Below, one piece after another: positions 45,002 through 56,735 of a DNA stretch of 64,000 bases. A program made the position numbers and the translations under genes. The notes beneath the pieces are model-generated. The model was not told the origin of the DNA, did no database searches, and saw only the letters and a list, made by a program, of their open reading frames with translations. The stretch is from Aplysia californica (lineage: Eukaryota; Mollusca; Gastropoda; Aplysiida; Aplysiidae). Positions within the stretch are counted from its first letter, which is position 1. Every line of letters starts with the position of its first letter. The DNA lies in the NCBI RefSeq assembly GCF_000002075.1, contig NW_004797502.1, positions 207,339 to 271,338 of the forward strand. Reading direction: 5' to 3'.

Positions 45002-46042
45002 CTGAATGAGTTACCTTTTCTACTTGGGATGGTGGTGACTCATAGATGAAATATGACACATCATTCATTTTCATTGTTTCATACAGTGGAATCCTGTTAT
45101 AACGAGAGGGAGGGGACCGGTGCGAAATGTTTGTAATAGCAGGATTCTCGTTACAAGGGATCCAGTAATAAATTCAAGGGAAATAGTAAAGTAGGCCTAA
45201 TCTATGAGTTTGGCGTTCTGTTTATTCCTTTTTGTATTTCCCCTGATGATGATTTGTTCAACATGATCTCAAGGTCTTACTTGATCAAAAATCGAATCAG
45301 GTTTCTTTCTCTGGCACTAGCAATGTTGACAAATCGGCCTTGGCGATCAGAAAGAAGGGGCTCTGGCTCTAGGCTAACTCGCCCGCAGTGTTGTCCCCCA
45401 CCCCACCACACACTGTGGTGCGTTGCGTCTGCTCGCGCACGTCACACATTCACTCCATCCATCTATCACAGACTTGTGACCTCTCCATCCTGCACCAGAG
45501 AAGTGAGACGCACGGTATGCCGAGATAATCTAGACTGGGCTGGCCTATCACGCGATGCGTTCTACTTGTGTCTCCGCAAGCCACACCCTCCCCACTCATT
45601 CGCTCCGGCCTTCATTGTTGGTTCGCGTGGGCGCTCCCATTCTTTGTTTCACTGGATCACCGACAACTTTCTTAACTGGCAAGGTTTTATAATAATGTTT
45701 AATTGGTCTGTGCGCTGTGCACAGCAGCAGCAATATTCCATTATAAACGACTCGCGTGATGGTCTGATTGCGCAATAGCAGTATTTTATTTACAAAGATA
45801 AAGAAGCAAAAAAACCAGGGTTTTAGAACAGTGTCTTTATAACAGACTTCTCGTTGTTTCAGGACTCGTTATAAGTGGACTTCACTGTACAAGGGTCACG
45901 TGATATAGATGACCTTGTTTCTTTTCAAATGCACTTCTACCCACTGACGATGAACACCCAAAATTCATCTCACTACTGTGACGTCTAAATGTAGAACGCA
46001 CATTTTTGATCGTCTTAGTTTTATTCAGATTGCGGCGAAAAC

Positions 46043-46110
<68 letters not shown>

Positions 46111-49100
46111 TACTTATGTGTGTGTGTGTATTTGTAGGTATGCATGTGCATGCATGCACACACACCCATATCCATACCACACTCTGTACTTGCCTTATTA
46201 TTCTGAAGTTGTTTACCCTGGGTTTGTTTTCTTTTCCCAAGTTATCAGTGGCTGTCTATAACATGCTGTCTTTGCTATAATTTATCCTCAGGATATGCAA
46301 GTGTACAAGTACTACAGAGATCTGATCAATTTCAAGACACGAGGAAACCCTGGTGTGATGCTGAGGTGCATTAACCCAAATGAGGCCAAACTGCTGGATG
46401 CGGCTGCTGGCATCAACATCAGGTTCAGACTTGCAGGGGTGAGTTGGGGTCTGTGCCCCAAGTGTTTTCTGTTTGAGCATAGATACCGTACTTGTTCCTG
46501 TTGGAGAGCAATGTGGAGGATGGGAATTAATGAAGATTATGAATAGGCTTTGAATCTTACCAGGTGCATCCATCTACATTATTTGATATGTTATTGTGCT
46601 ATGGAACAAGTAACAGCTGGATTTTTGCTCTTCTGCCTTATGCTATGTAAGCAAATGTGTAGGTTTGCTGCAATTGCTGTGATGTTCTTTAGAGCGTGTT
46701 TTCAGTATTGAGTCTCAGATGGAGAAGTGTAGCTCTGGTGTAATTAATTTAGGCTTGGCAGTAGAACAGGTGATGATCAACAGTAATACGTACCTGGTAT
46801 ATTATATGGCTCCAAATTTGCAGCACTGTAAACAATATTTAAGAGTAGTGCCTTTGATTTTAAAATCTATCTCTTCTTAGACCAAGCTAAGTGTGTGGAG
46901 AGCCTTGACAGTCCACTAACAACAAGTTCAGGAATGCCCTTGAAGGGATTTAGCTCAGGCTGTGTAATCCATATTTGTACCAACTGAGCAGCTGACACAC
47001 CCTATTTCTAAAAAAATATGAGTATTTTTACACCTTGATAGACGCAATTTAGTTAATTTAGGAGGAAGATTTGAACCATGTCAAAGCCAACCCAGGCTGA
47101 AAGGGATACAACATCCAAGCTGAGAGACTTAGATACTTGAAAAGAATTCTCACCACTTAAGAATCAGACTTGGGTGGCCTGCAGCAATAGTGAATTACCT
47201 AACTCCTGTCCCGAAGATACCAGTACACCCTTTAACACTTTGCCATCACAAGGCTCATATATAGTAAAAATTCTTGCCGTCAAAGGCAAAGGTATTTTTA
47301 GGGAAAATCCAAAGAAACTGGGTTATTAAACGTCGCTGATCAGTGAGATGTGATGGCGAAGTGTTAATACCTGGGGTGGTACTGATATATTTTCTGTTTG
47401 TATACACACGAGATCATCATACATTGCAAAACAAGCAGTATAAGAGAACTGGATGTTGGTTTATGTTTACATTAGAAGTCCAGTGCTATCCTCTTGAGCC
47501 AAATACCTAGCTTGATGCTGGGACTGCATTAAAAGCATGGATGCTTGATGGCTTTATCATGTTGCTTGTCTAAGTGTAGGTTGGATTACTGTTAATTTTT
47601 GGATGGTGATAAAAATCTTAAAGGTTTCTTGTGCATTTTAGAGACACTTTGGCAGTGGAAAGCTGAAGAGGAACAGATGTTTCATAATTCACAAATAATA
47701 CTTAGTATTTGTATTGATCAGTATAGAGGACTGTTAAGATTCAGTTAAGTTGCACTGTGAGTCTAAGCACCTACAGCTAGCTCTGACAAAGGTATTGTGG
47801 CAAACTCAGGAGAAGACAAACAAAATGGTTATCTAGTTCTTCCTGTAAAATGATTACAAAGTAGTATGTGTCCCTTGGGTCAGTGTCTCAGGACAGTATC
47901 TTTTGAGTGCTTTAGCTGCTAGAGTGAAGCTCAAAAACTGGAATGTGCATTGACTTTGCCGTCTAATGAGCATTTTGTGAGAGGTACAAAACACATGGCA
48001 TTTTTCTTCTTTTTTGGGGGGGTCTTTTTGATATTAGAATTTGTTTGGTGCATGAGTCTCAGCCTTGGCTAGCAAGTGGTCTAATACTTAAGACTGATAG
48101 GAAGAAGAACTTTTTGTAAAGCCAAACTTGCTATTACCCCAAAGCTGACACTGTAATGATGCTGGTCTATGATAGCTGTAAAATGATTCATGATATACTC
48201 TTCAATCCTCAGGCAAGATTTCCCCCGAATATCTACTACAAAATATTCACAAATAGACCAGTGCAGGACATGTGTGCCAACAGCCCAAAAGATTACACAA
48301 AGTCTGAATCAAAACGTCTGACAGTGAAGGACACTCACAGTAATGTTAGAGTGAAGGATGTTCCAAATGATGGTACGTACCCGATGTTGATGATAAATTT
48401 TATCAAGTGTAAGAAATAATTGGTTTTGTGTTCTGTAGTAGCCGTATGAAAATTGATTTGTAATTTTATCTGTCTCTAAATTACTCAAAGTGAAAGAAAA
48501 GTATTCATGTTTGATATGCATCTCTTTCCTCAAGCCAATGAACTGTTTCCGTTGTGCAGATCAGGACGGCTGGTACAAGAGAGTAGAAAACAACGGCTGG
48601 CGTCTAGTGTCCGACCGACTCATACATCACATCATGAACGACCCCATCACCTGGGAGACGTCCAACAAAGAGTATAAATTTGACCACAATCGGGTAAGTG
48701 ATTCTTTGTGCGTTAAGAAAGCAAGAGCATTATGTCCTAAGATAAGATGAAAATAAAATTGTACTTTATTGTCCCTGTGGGACATTTTTTTGTAGCTTTA
48801 CAGAAATTGCAAAAACACAGGAAGAATACAAAGAATTCAAATTGCACACTACTTTCATAAGATAGTTTCAATATAAAGAAAGAGTAAAAGCCAGCAATAA
48901 TACAATATATCACCTTAGACAGACTTCTCAAACCACATGCAGCCTTACAATTCCTGAGAATTTTGTAAAAGTATTTGTACGAAGTTTTTTAATTTGGGTT
49001 ATTTTGATAATTTTCTCAACTTATCTGGCTAGCTAGTGGCTGAGTTGTATCAGGGATGGACGTTGAGTCCAGAAGTCCCACCTCTTGAATAACTCTCTTT

Positions 49101-49893
49101 GTTTATTTATAGAGATATCAAATCTTTACCCTATCAGAATTAGTATGATAGTTAGTATTTCACAAATAAATAGAATGCCGTTCCTTTTGCTTCTCCAGTA
49201 TCAGAGGCGTCAAGATGTGGAGAGGAGGAAGAAGCAGAAAAAAATTGAATGGATGCAGAAAATGTAAGGAATTGTCTTGAAGACCCTTATGAACTGAGCC
49301 CATGATGAGTAATGAGTTATGGACTCATGATTATTGTTTATCGTTAAGGAAAGTGACACTTGGTGACTCCAAATGTAAACATGCACACACTGACATAGTC
49401 TCTCCCCCACTGTCTGTCTGTCTGTCTGCCTGTCCCTCTGGCTCTCTCTCTCTCTGTCTCTCCCTCTGGCTCTCTTTCTCTCTCTCTCTCNNNNNNNNNN
49501 NNNNNNNNNNNNNNNNNNNNNNNNNNNNNNNNNNNNNNNNNNNNNNNNNNNNNNNNNNNNNNNNNNNNNNNNNNNNNNNNNNNNNNNNNNATCTGTCACA
49601 TTTTGAATGTTTTTCCTTCTTTTTTAAAAATGGATAAACAAAGGGAGCGAAACCCGACTCCTTGTTTAGGTTTCAAGGAATAAACCCACAAAAATGACAC
49701 ATTTTTACACGGTGTGCCAAAAGAGCCATTTGAGGATGAAGAACGTTCTCAAAAACGCATTGTGTTTTAATGTGTGTACATTCACCCCAATGAATTACAG
49801 GTTGATGCGACCTGGGAATTCTATTCTTTGACATTCTAGTGTGCCAAAACGAATTTGTCTCGTGCAAACAAATACACGCATTTGCAGTTAATA

Positions 49894-49959
<66 letters not shown>

Positions 49960-50871
49960 ACACACACACACACTCTCATGAACATGAATACACCCATATT
50001 TCTCAAAAGGAAACAAAAGAGAGTAGGTTTGCATGTCTTTGTATGTTATTAATGTAAAAATAGTATGTGTACATTTGTGCTGTAACATGCTGTTAATTGT
50101 TTTCTGTTACGACCTTTGTGTACTGCCTGTGTGACACCTTTAAGAATAATATACAGAGCTCAGCTTTCTGCTAAATAAGTAATAGACAACATATAAAATA
50201 TTAAGTAGCAGGATTTTGTCAAACAAGTCTATGTTTGCATGAAGAACATTATTTAGGTATAAAAGACTCTATTTCTGTGATACGTTTTCTCTTAGTTTTA
50301 GCAAAAGTTTTACGTGTACGGCACTTGCAACACAAATAGGTCATATATAAATGCTGATGATATGTTTTCTGCAGATGTAAAGGTCTCTCTTTCTGTGACA
50401 CATTTTTGCAGGTATAAAGGACTCTCTATGAATGTATAAATGACTCTCTAGGATACATTTATGCAGGTATTAATGACACTCTAGGATACATTTATGCAGG
50501 TATAAAGGACTCAATTTCTGTGATACGTTTTTGGCAGGTATAAAGAGGGGATGTTGCGGGCCAAGGCAGATGATAGAGAAACTATTCAGCTGATAGAGGG
50601 CGCTGCAGCGGGTATGGTCGCCACCGTGGAGGCTGCGGGGCCTGAGGCGCTGGAGGACTGGGAGGTGGATGAGTTGCTAGACTGGACCACGAGTCTAAAT
50701 TTTGAGGAGTAAGTGTTTGTATGTGTGTGTGTGTGTGTTTGTGTGTTTGTTTGTTTGTGTGTTTGGATGAAAGAGAGAGAGAGAGAGAGTTACTGTGTTT
50801 TTGTGGTTATGTATGAGTGTGTGTGTTTGTGTGTATGTATGTGTGTGGGAGAGAGAGAGAGAGAGAGAGAG

Positions 50872-50930
<59 letters not shown>

Positions 50931-51873
50931 GGACAGAGAATGAGAGTATGTTTGTAAGTGTGTGCATGTGCTTCTGTGTGTGTTAATTGTTAAATGTACA
51001 GTTTGTTCTGTGTGTATGTGCATCTGTATTTTGTATGTGAGAAAGTGAAGTAGGAATGTACAAAAATTCATTTTACTGACTTTTTTGTCATATACTGTCA
51101 ATCTAAAGTCAGTTGATTTTTTTTACTGTATTCTACATTGTGAATTTTCTTTCCTCACAGATACAGAAATACATGGTCTGATTTAGCAACAAGTGCAACG
51201 TCGCAGAAATTTGTTGGTAAGTTGTTTGGTATACCTTGTCTGGTAAGTTGTTTGGTATACCTTGTCATATTTTTCTATAGCACCTTCGAAGCATTTTTTT
51301 TCTCTGAAACCGTTGTTTAACATTATCGTTTATTCACAATATTATTGCTTTTATAATCAAACTTTGTGAAGTCTCCAATATTTCACTTGAGTGCAGAGAA
51401 AGTATTTATTTAACTCCTTCATGACTCCTCCTTTTTTCAAAACCTGAATCATTATGATGTATATATATATACATTCAAAATTGTCTAAGACATCACCTAT
51501 TGGCAAGGAGAAATGTTTTTGTCTTAGGCAGTTGGATATCTTGGAAGAGTGTCATTATACTACTTTAAAAAACCCTAGGGGGCTGGCGGGGGTGGGGGTG
51601 GGAGTTGTGACAGGTGATTGTCTTGGAGAGGTGACAGTTAGAGCAGGTTTAACTGTATTCTCTACTAATTTTTTTTCCAGTAACTATATTATTAATCGCT
51701 CGTATTCACTCATATTCACAGAAGACAAACTAAGACTTACAACCAACTTCTCCGACCCTTATGAGATGAGTCTTTCAACTGGGCCTTCAAGGTATACGTC
51801 AGGGCGCCAGTCACACATGACACCCGTTACTATAAATAGCGCCGACTCCGGTAAAGCTGCCCTGAAAGCTTGA
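42000..51873 (+). CDS. MFI: Protein MFI homologue (C11orf65), complete coding region in 10 exons
   Basis: Exons: 42000-42115 (ATG at 42104), 42731-42822, 44342-44597, 46292-46438, 48213-48372, 48560-48693, 49199-49263, 50538-50708, 51161-51216, 51722-51873 (stop at 51871). All use GT/AG and join in frame to 414 residues. Conserved core, as recalled from human C11orf65 (about 313 residues): NPKEAELLDAAAG-type block (here NPNEAKLLDAAAG), RFRLAG, ARFPPNIYYKIFTNRPVQD, GWYKRVENNGWRLVSD, RRQDVERRKKQKKIEWMQKM and DWEVDELLDWTTSLNFEEY. An IQ-like AAVIIQRVWRRHI lies just before the core (about 107-120). Roughly the first 100 residues have no counterpart I know in the human protein, and the start context is weak, so the start could lie at a later ATG. 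In mammals MFI is described as an interactor of mitochondrial fission factor that restrains DRP1-dependent fission; here that role is only inferred. Confidence 0.93.
42460..42625 (+). repeat. (CA)n microsatellite
   Basis: Interrupted CA tract with TCACACAAAC variants in the first coding intron of MFI. Confidence 0.9.
42985..43057 (+). repeat. LINE/SINE 3' tail with ATT run
   Basis: GTAAAGCGCATAGAGCCTGC, then ATATGCGCTATGCAAATGC and ATTATT. This matches the 3' end of the nested CR1/L2-like LINE (1165-1240, reversed), so it is a short 3' fragment or a SINE that shares that tail. Confidence 0.6.
44939..45002 (+). repeat. (GAT)n microsatellite
   Basis: About twenty near-perfect GAT units in an MFI intron. 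Confidence 0.95.
45084..45887. mobile_element. Tc1/mariner (pogo-like) non-autonomous element
   Basis: Begins CAGTGGAATCCTGTTATAAC and ends GTTATAAGTGGACTTCACTG, inverted ends flanked by TA on both sides (45082-45083 and 45888-45889). The CAGT-GAA-CCT-GTTATAACG end is typical of pogo-like elements. About 804 bp. A 174-codon open frame inside has no recognisable transposase motif. In an MFI intron. Confidence 0.7.
46049..46112 (+). repeat. (GT)n microsatellite
   Basis: Long GT tract in the MFI intron before exon 4, followed by variant GTAT/GTTT units to about 46150. Confidence 0.95.
46905..47010 (-). repeat. tRNA-derived SINE head
   Basis: On the minus strand GCTGCTCAGTTGGTACAAAT resembles a box A and GAGCTAAATCCC a box B. 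Its body may continue in the repeat at 47060-47220. Confidence 0.4.
47060..47220 (+). repeat. Dispersed repeat, relative of 690-870
   Basis: Shares the CCAGGCTG-GATACAACATCCAAGC block and following 100 bp with 690-870. No coding frame. In an MFI intron. Confidence 0.5.
47232..47367. mobile_element. TTAA-flanked miniature element, 136 bp (piggyBac-like)
   Basis: Starts TTAACACTTTGCCATCACA and ends TGTGATGGCGAAGTGTTAA, a 19-bp inverted pair with one mismatch, including TTAA at both ends. This is the cleanest of the TTAA elements here. In an MFI intron. Confidence 0.8.
49400..49590 (+). repeat. (CT)n-rich tract and assembly gap
   Basis: CTGT and CTCT units lead into 100 unknown bases (49491-49590). 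In the MFI intron after exon 7. Confidence 0.9.
49896..49975 (+). repeat. (CA)n microsatellite
   Basis: CA tract with a single TCACA interruption in an MFI intron. Confidence 0.95.
50265..50537 (+). repeat. Short tandem array ending at an MFI splice acceptor
   Basis: Four to six imperfect units of TTTNTGCAGGTATAAAGGAC-TCT-TGATACG precede MFI exon 8. The last unit is the real acceptor (GGCAG then GTATAAAGAG at 50538). At least three earlier units keep a T-rich stretch, GCAG and GTAT(A/T)AA. Confidence 0.8.
50715..50940 (+). repeat. (GT)n and (GA)n tract after a splice donor
   Basis: GT repeats start within 10 bases of the MFI exon 8 donor (50709) and pass into long GA tracts (50776-50930). 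Confidence 0.92.
51480..51657. mobile_element. Possible pogo-like miniature element
   Basis: The right end GCAGGTTTAACTGTA is the inverted form of a CAGT-AAACCTG pogo-type end, and TGTCTTAGGCAGTTGGATAT inside resembles the interior of 55674-55825. The left end is not clear. Confidence 0.35.
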
Positions 51874-52525
51874 GACCTTGATTGGTTTTACAGAAGTTTT
51901 CTTTTTGCTTTTCTCCTCTGTCCAAGTATGGACTATGGACCAACTGACCCAGATTTACGTGTGTGCCCCAGGATATGAACATGCTCAATTCTGTTATTGC
52001 CTTTGGGATTTTTGGGAGTTATTTTGAACCGAAAGGTCACTGGATGGAGAAAAGTACATGGTCCCTTAACTTTGTGCCTTTATGATTGACTGTCATAAAT
52101 GTTTTAGTCCCCCACCCCAACCTCTACAACCACTCAATGGACACAATTAAGATAACATAGGAGAGGGGGCTTTGTTGATCCTGGCAGTCAGAGCTGAACA
52201 GGATAATAATATCCTTTTAGAAAGACTTGAGATACTCAATGAGACTGGATGAGATGGACTCTTCCACTCATGAATCAAGCTCTCATCTTTTACCCCAGGC
52301 AATGGAGAGCCTGATACCTACAGTGCTGAAGCTAGTATTGTGGTTTTAATGTAACGAAAGAAAAAGTCATACCAATCCAAATTTTGGCTGTGCATGTTGA
52401 TGAAGCAATCTGTGCAGATATTCTCAAAACATCAAGAAATGATTCAGATAAATGTGAAATAAGGGTGTCAGTATATCATGCTTACAGTTGCAATAGTCCT
52501 GACCATATGGAGAAAAAATTAAATT

Positions 52526-52965
52526 GTGAGACATAGTGAAATCAGGCACTCGTCAAAATAATGAAATCGAATAAACTTGCGTTTTCCCACACATTTGGCA
52601 ATTTTTCTCAATTTTTTTGTCTTTTGGCTTAACTCCTTTTATCTCTATTTAAAACACATTTTAGAGGGGATTATACTGAAAAATGTTGAATAAAGGCCCG
52701 AAGAATGTAAATTTGCGGTCTCCAAGGACTCTCAAGCTTTGGAGGTCACCAAACTTTTGCAACCATTTTCTCGCTAATTTTACCTCTGAAACCAGGCGAC
52801 CCTGACCTCCTTCAATTGCAAATATCTCAACTTCTATTCAAGATAGATGAATATTTTTTCACTCGAAAGTAAGAAAAATTGACAGTCTTTAAGATGATAC
52901 CAATAACTCCACATGCCCAAAAAACGAGCGCCTTGATTCCACGGTGTGGTGACACAATGTAAATT
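52526..52965 (-). mobile_element. Inverted-repeat element family A, copy 7 (reverse)
   Basis: Begins GTGAAATCAGGCACTCGTCA and ends AACGAGCGCCTTGATTCCAC; the interior matches the family in reverse. It lies about 650 bp past the MFI stop and shows that the family is not confined to EFCAB6. Confidence 0.85.
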
Positions 52966-53380
52966 TTCCTGGAAGTGATTTGTGCCACTGTGTTTTTCAG
53001 ATTGTGCCTGTTTTGTAAATGTTCAAATTGACTTGATCTAATGCATTTTGCGTTTTGAGTGGTCAGGCAAGCAGCTGTAGGCTTCCTGATAATTTCACTT
53101 TGTGGGTTAAATTTGCAGTGTCAATCTGTATTAGTTGCATTTTACATTTACATGATGCCAACTTAAGCTTAATTGAATTGAGTGAGTAAACATAATCATT
53201 ATGAATGTAAGGTATCTCTGATGAGCCATCTTTTAGGATCATCTGATTTACAACTGTCATAGAAGTATGTCATTATTGTTCAAGATACTCTGAATGCAGT
53301 ACCCGTAAGCAAGAAGGTAAGATAAAATAAGATAACAGTTTAGTGATCTCCACAAAGAGAAATTAGCTGTGGCATGGTAT

Positions 53381-53666
<286 letters not shown>

Positions 53667-54053
53667 TCACACACACACTTACATATACAGAGTGTATCCT
53701 CTCTGTATCCTGGCATAGGTTGAGGGACACCTGAGGAGAGGCTGAGATCTTTGTTTGCTTTCAGTGGAAGTTATTGCTTCATTGCAAAAGGTGCTTGAGA
53801 CACTTCTCTTTACTGTGCTTTTTTGCCACCAGGCATTTACAATGTATAAAATCCTCAAAACTTATTAAGCTCTAATCACACCGGTAAGTAGTTGCTGATA
53901 CCTCGTCGCCATTTTACTTTAGCTTCTCATCCCATTTGATCGTAATGGACTCGTACCTTGAAATATATCTTTTGGAATTCTAACCCTTGATTTTTTAAAT
54001 GCTGAAGAGTATTAGTGTTCCTCCTTGCTCTCACATAATACACACACAAACAT

Positions 54054-54054
<1 letters not shown>

Positions 54055-54110
<56 letters not shown>
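54055..54110 (+). repeat. (CA)n microsatellite
   Basis: Uninterrupted CA tract in the intergenic region. Confidence 0.93.
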
Positions 54111-54679
54111 ACTACTCTTATACGAACAAAATGATACATGAGATGTCATACAGACTAGATTTTAGTGTATACACACAGACATAGCATGCTTACATATACA
54201 GTCATATTGTGTGCACACATACACCACACACATCTGGCAAGAATGCTCTGTTCTCTCCATGAACCTTTGGAAATCCACACTTGCCATTGTTTTTCCCTAA
54301 TGTTGAAATTCTCATGCTATTTTCATATGGCCCTTTAACTTTGTAGTCTGAATGTTGGATTTGTCCCTTTATCCATTTGTAAGTTAAGAATTGGATTTTC
54401 ACTGTCCCCTGCCTGTATCAGATTTAATGATTTATATTAAATCTTTGCCAACGTTGTTGGTATTTGTTTGGGCTGTTTTCCCTTGTTTGTGTTTCTTCTA
54501 TGGTTTGCTGTATAAATCATGTGGTCAGGAATATGGCATAGTGTGTACATAGAAATCTAAAAGTACATAATAACAATAATATTATTATTATGAATAAACT
54601 TTGTTGCAGAAATCGTGCAAGTCTCTCTTAGTTGATGATATATTTACCACCACTTCCGTTTTCAATCCGTATTTATAGC

Positions 54680-54680
<1 letters not shown>

Positions 54681-54733
<53 letters not shown>
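54681..54733 (+). repeat. (GT)n microsatellite
   Basis: Uninterrupted GT tract in the intergenic region. Confidence 0.93.
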
Positions 54734-54735
<2 letters not shown>

Positions 54736-54964
54736 TACATGTGCATTGTTTGTTTTCATCAGACCAATGTTGACAGTACTGACAGCCCTTGTGAATGGTT
54801 GGAGGGCGCCACTGGTAGGTCCTACTTCTATTCTTTCCATGTTGCTTCTATCTTTCTTTTCCCCTGCATCAAATGACCATTATCGTGTCCATGTGCTTCC
54901 CTTTCCTCGAAATTAACAGACAGTCCTTCTTTGTATTATGGTCCCTTGTCCTACTCTACAATAC

Positions 54965-55110
54965 TGCCAGTAGTTGGTTTCGCCCAGTGAGTGGTTGGCG
55001 GGTGCTCTGGTGTGGTTTGCTCCTTCTTCCCTATCAAACATCTATCATCCTGATCTCTCCTCCTTTTTTGAGTTTGTTCCTCTCTTGTAACACCTCTAAT
55101 CTTCGGCATT
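54965..55110 (+). repeat. SINE-like repeat sharing the CTATCAAACATCTATC block
   Basis: GTGAGTGGTTGGCGGGTGCTCTGG-TGTGGTTTGCTCC and CCTATCAAACATCTATCATC match the single copy at 9880-10070 and the array at 16640-16915. Confidence 0.6.
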
Positions 55111-55404
55111 TCTTTGACTTTATTCAGTTTCAAGTGCCGCAAAACTCTTACTAAATAGATTTTAAAAACACACACGCTCTCGTCCTTCCAAAGTTCTTAG
55201 GGCCGTATACACTTCAACAACAACAGTAGCAACAGCAACAACGAACTAAAACAGCAAAACATATAAAATTAGCAACATAAACTATTTTTTTGCGCTTATC
55301 GGGAAAGTTGGGCATTCTCTCTTGAGGTAAAGCCCGAGAAATTGTTATGGTTCATTCCAACCTGTCCTGTGCTCGGAGGCACAAAAGGGTGTATGTTAGT
55401 TTGT

Positions 55405-55468
<64 letters not shown>

Positions 55469-55655
55469 TTTGCATGCTTGTTCATGTGCGTGTGTGGTGT
55501 GTGTGTGAGGGTGTGTGGGTGTATCTGTGTTTGTGTTTGTGCATGTGTGTTTGTGAGCCTGTGTGTGCGTGCGTGCGTGCATGCATGCGTGCGTGCATGT
55601 GTGCATGCGTGCGTGCGTGTGTGCGTGTGTGCGTGTGCGTGTGTGTGTGTTCATA
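55405..55655 (+). repeat. (GT)n/(GTGC)n array
   Basis: GT tract with CGCGCG, TGCG and TGCA variants. Confidence 0.95.
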
Positions 55656-55673
55656 TATTTTATCATAATAATA

Positions 55674-55825
55674 CAGTCGAACCTGCCATAACGACCACTT
55701 GTCCAAGACAATCTCCCTCGTTTATTTTTAAAAAATAGAATAATGACTCTGTTTAATACACCACCTGCCTAAGACAAAGACTTTCCCCCGTAAAATATGT
55801 TGGCCGTCTTGGACAGTTTCGACTG
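55674..55825. mobile_element. Pogo-like miniature element, about 152 bp
   Basis: Starts CAGTCGAACCTGCCATAACG and ends TTGGACAGTTTCGACTG, inverted ends flanked by TA on both sides. Noncoding. Confidence 0.75.
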
Positions 55826-56023
55826 TATATTATAATATCTGCGAGCCATCCAAATGTCCAGTTCCTTATCATGATATTACTATGCCCTTGACCTCTTTCT
55901 CCTAAAGGCTAGACCCTCTTTTTGCACGGCAGATTTGGTATGGCTGTTAAGTTATTACAGCACCTCTAAGTCAGTGTGTACTGATAAACGTGTGTCGTCT
56001 TTCGGGAATATTTAAACAGCACC

Positions 56024-56315
56024 TTAACCACTTCACTGCTGTTGTGTAGATGTATGGTGATCTCTGAAATTGGGTTACTGCCCAGTTTTTATACTAGTGC
56101 ATCGAAGACGTTTTAGAAGATGTTATTTGCAATTTGTGTTCTTTATATTATGACCAATTTGTGTTGCAAGAGCTGTAAAACTGTAAACGAGCTGTAAGAG
56201 GATAAAATAAGGGACAATTACACCAGCTTTGTTTAAATGTCTCTTTAGGGAACATGAACATTTTATCTTGTTTGTACAAACGTAGGTGGAAACGCCTCGG
56301 CTCTAAAAGGGTTAA
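56024..56315. mobile_element. Possible TTAA-flanked element, 292 bp
   Basis: TTAACCACTTCACTG at the left and AAAAGGGTTAA at the right resemble an inverted pair with TTAA, but the match decays after a few bases. Confidence 0.35.
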
Positions 56316-56534
56316 TATACACACAGGACAAACAGGTAGATTACAAGCCCAGCATCCACAACTTTACCGACTTTACTGTCCAGCGGCTACTTTCACCTAC
56401 GACAGCGTCTCTTCGAGTAGAATGTTTGCATTCTAAGCAAACTTTCTGTCACAAGGGAAAACGTTTGGTAAGTTTTGTTTTATTTGTTTTACGGGTGCGC
56501 TTGTGTTTTGTTGTGTTTTATTCTTTTTAATATG

Positions 56535-56735
56535 ACCTGGCGTCTATGATATAGCGGTTAGGCGCTTCGCCGTCACCTACGTAACACCCAAGTCCGAAGT
56601 CCGATTCCCGTGAGGGAAGAGTAGCCTATTATTTTTATCAAGTGTCTCGGTTTTTCTGCTAAAATCTTGTATCCCTCTCAGCTCGTGTCAGTTCGAAGAG
56701 GCAGGAGTCGACTGGAGCGTACAAAACACCTAATA
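56535..56735 (+). repeat. tRNA-derived SINE
   Basis: TATAGCGGTTAGGCGCTTCG (box A region) and GAAGTCCGATTCCCG (box B region) about 35 bp apart; a body with TTGTATCCCTCTCAGCT follows. Confidence 0.55.

Noticed and set aside
45254-45778. 174-codon open frame inside the pogo-like element
   Set aside because: No helix-turn-helix or DDE motif, many Arg/His/Ser from GC-rich sequence, and no sign of splicing or conservation.
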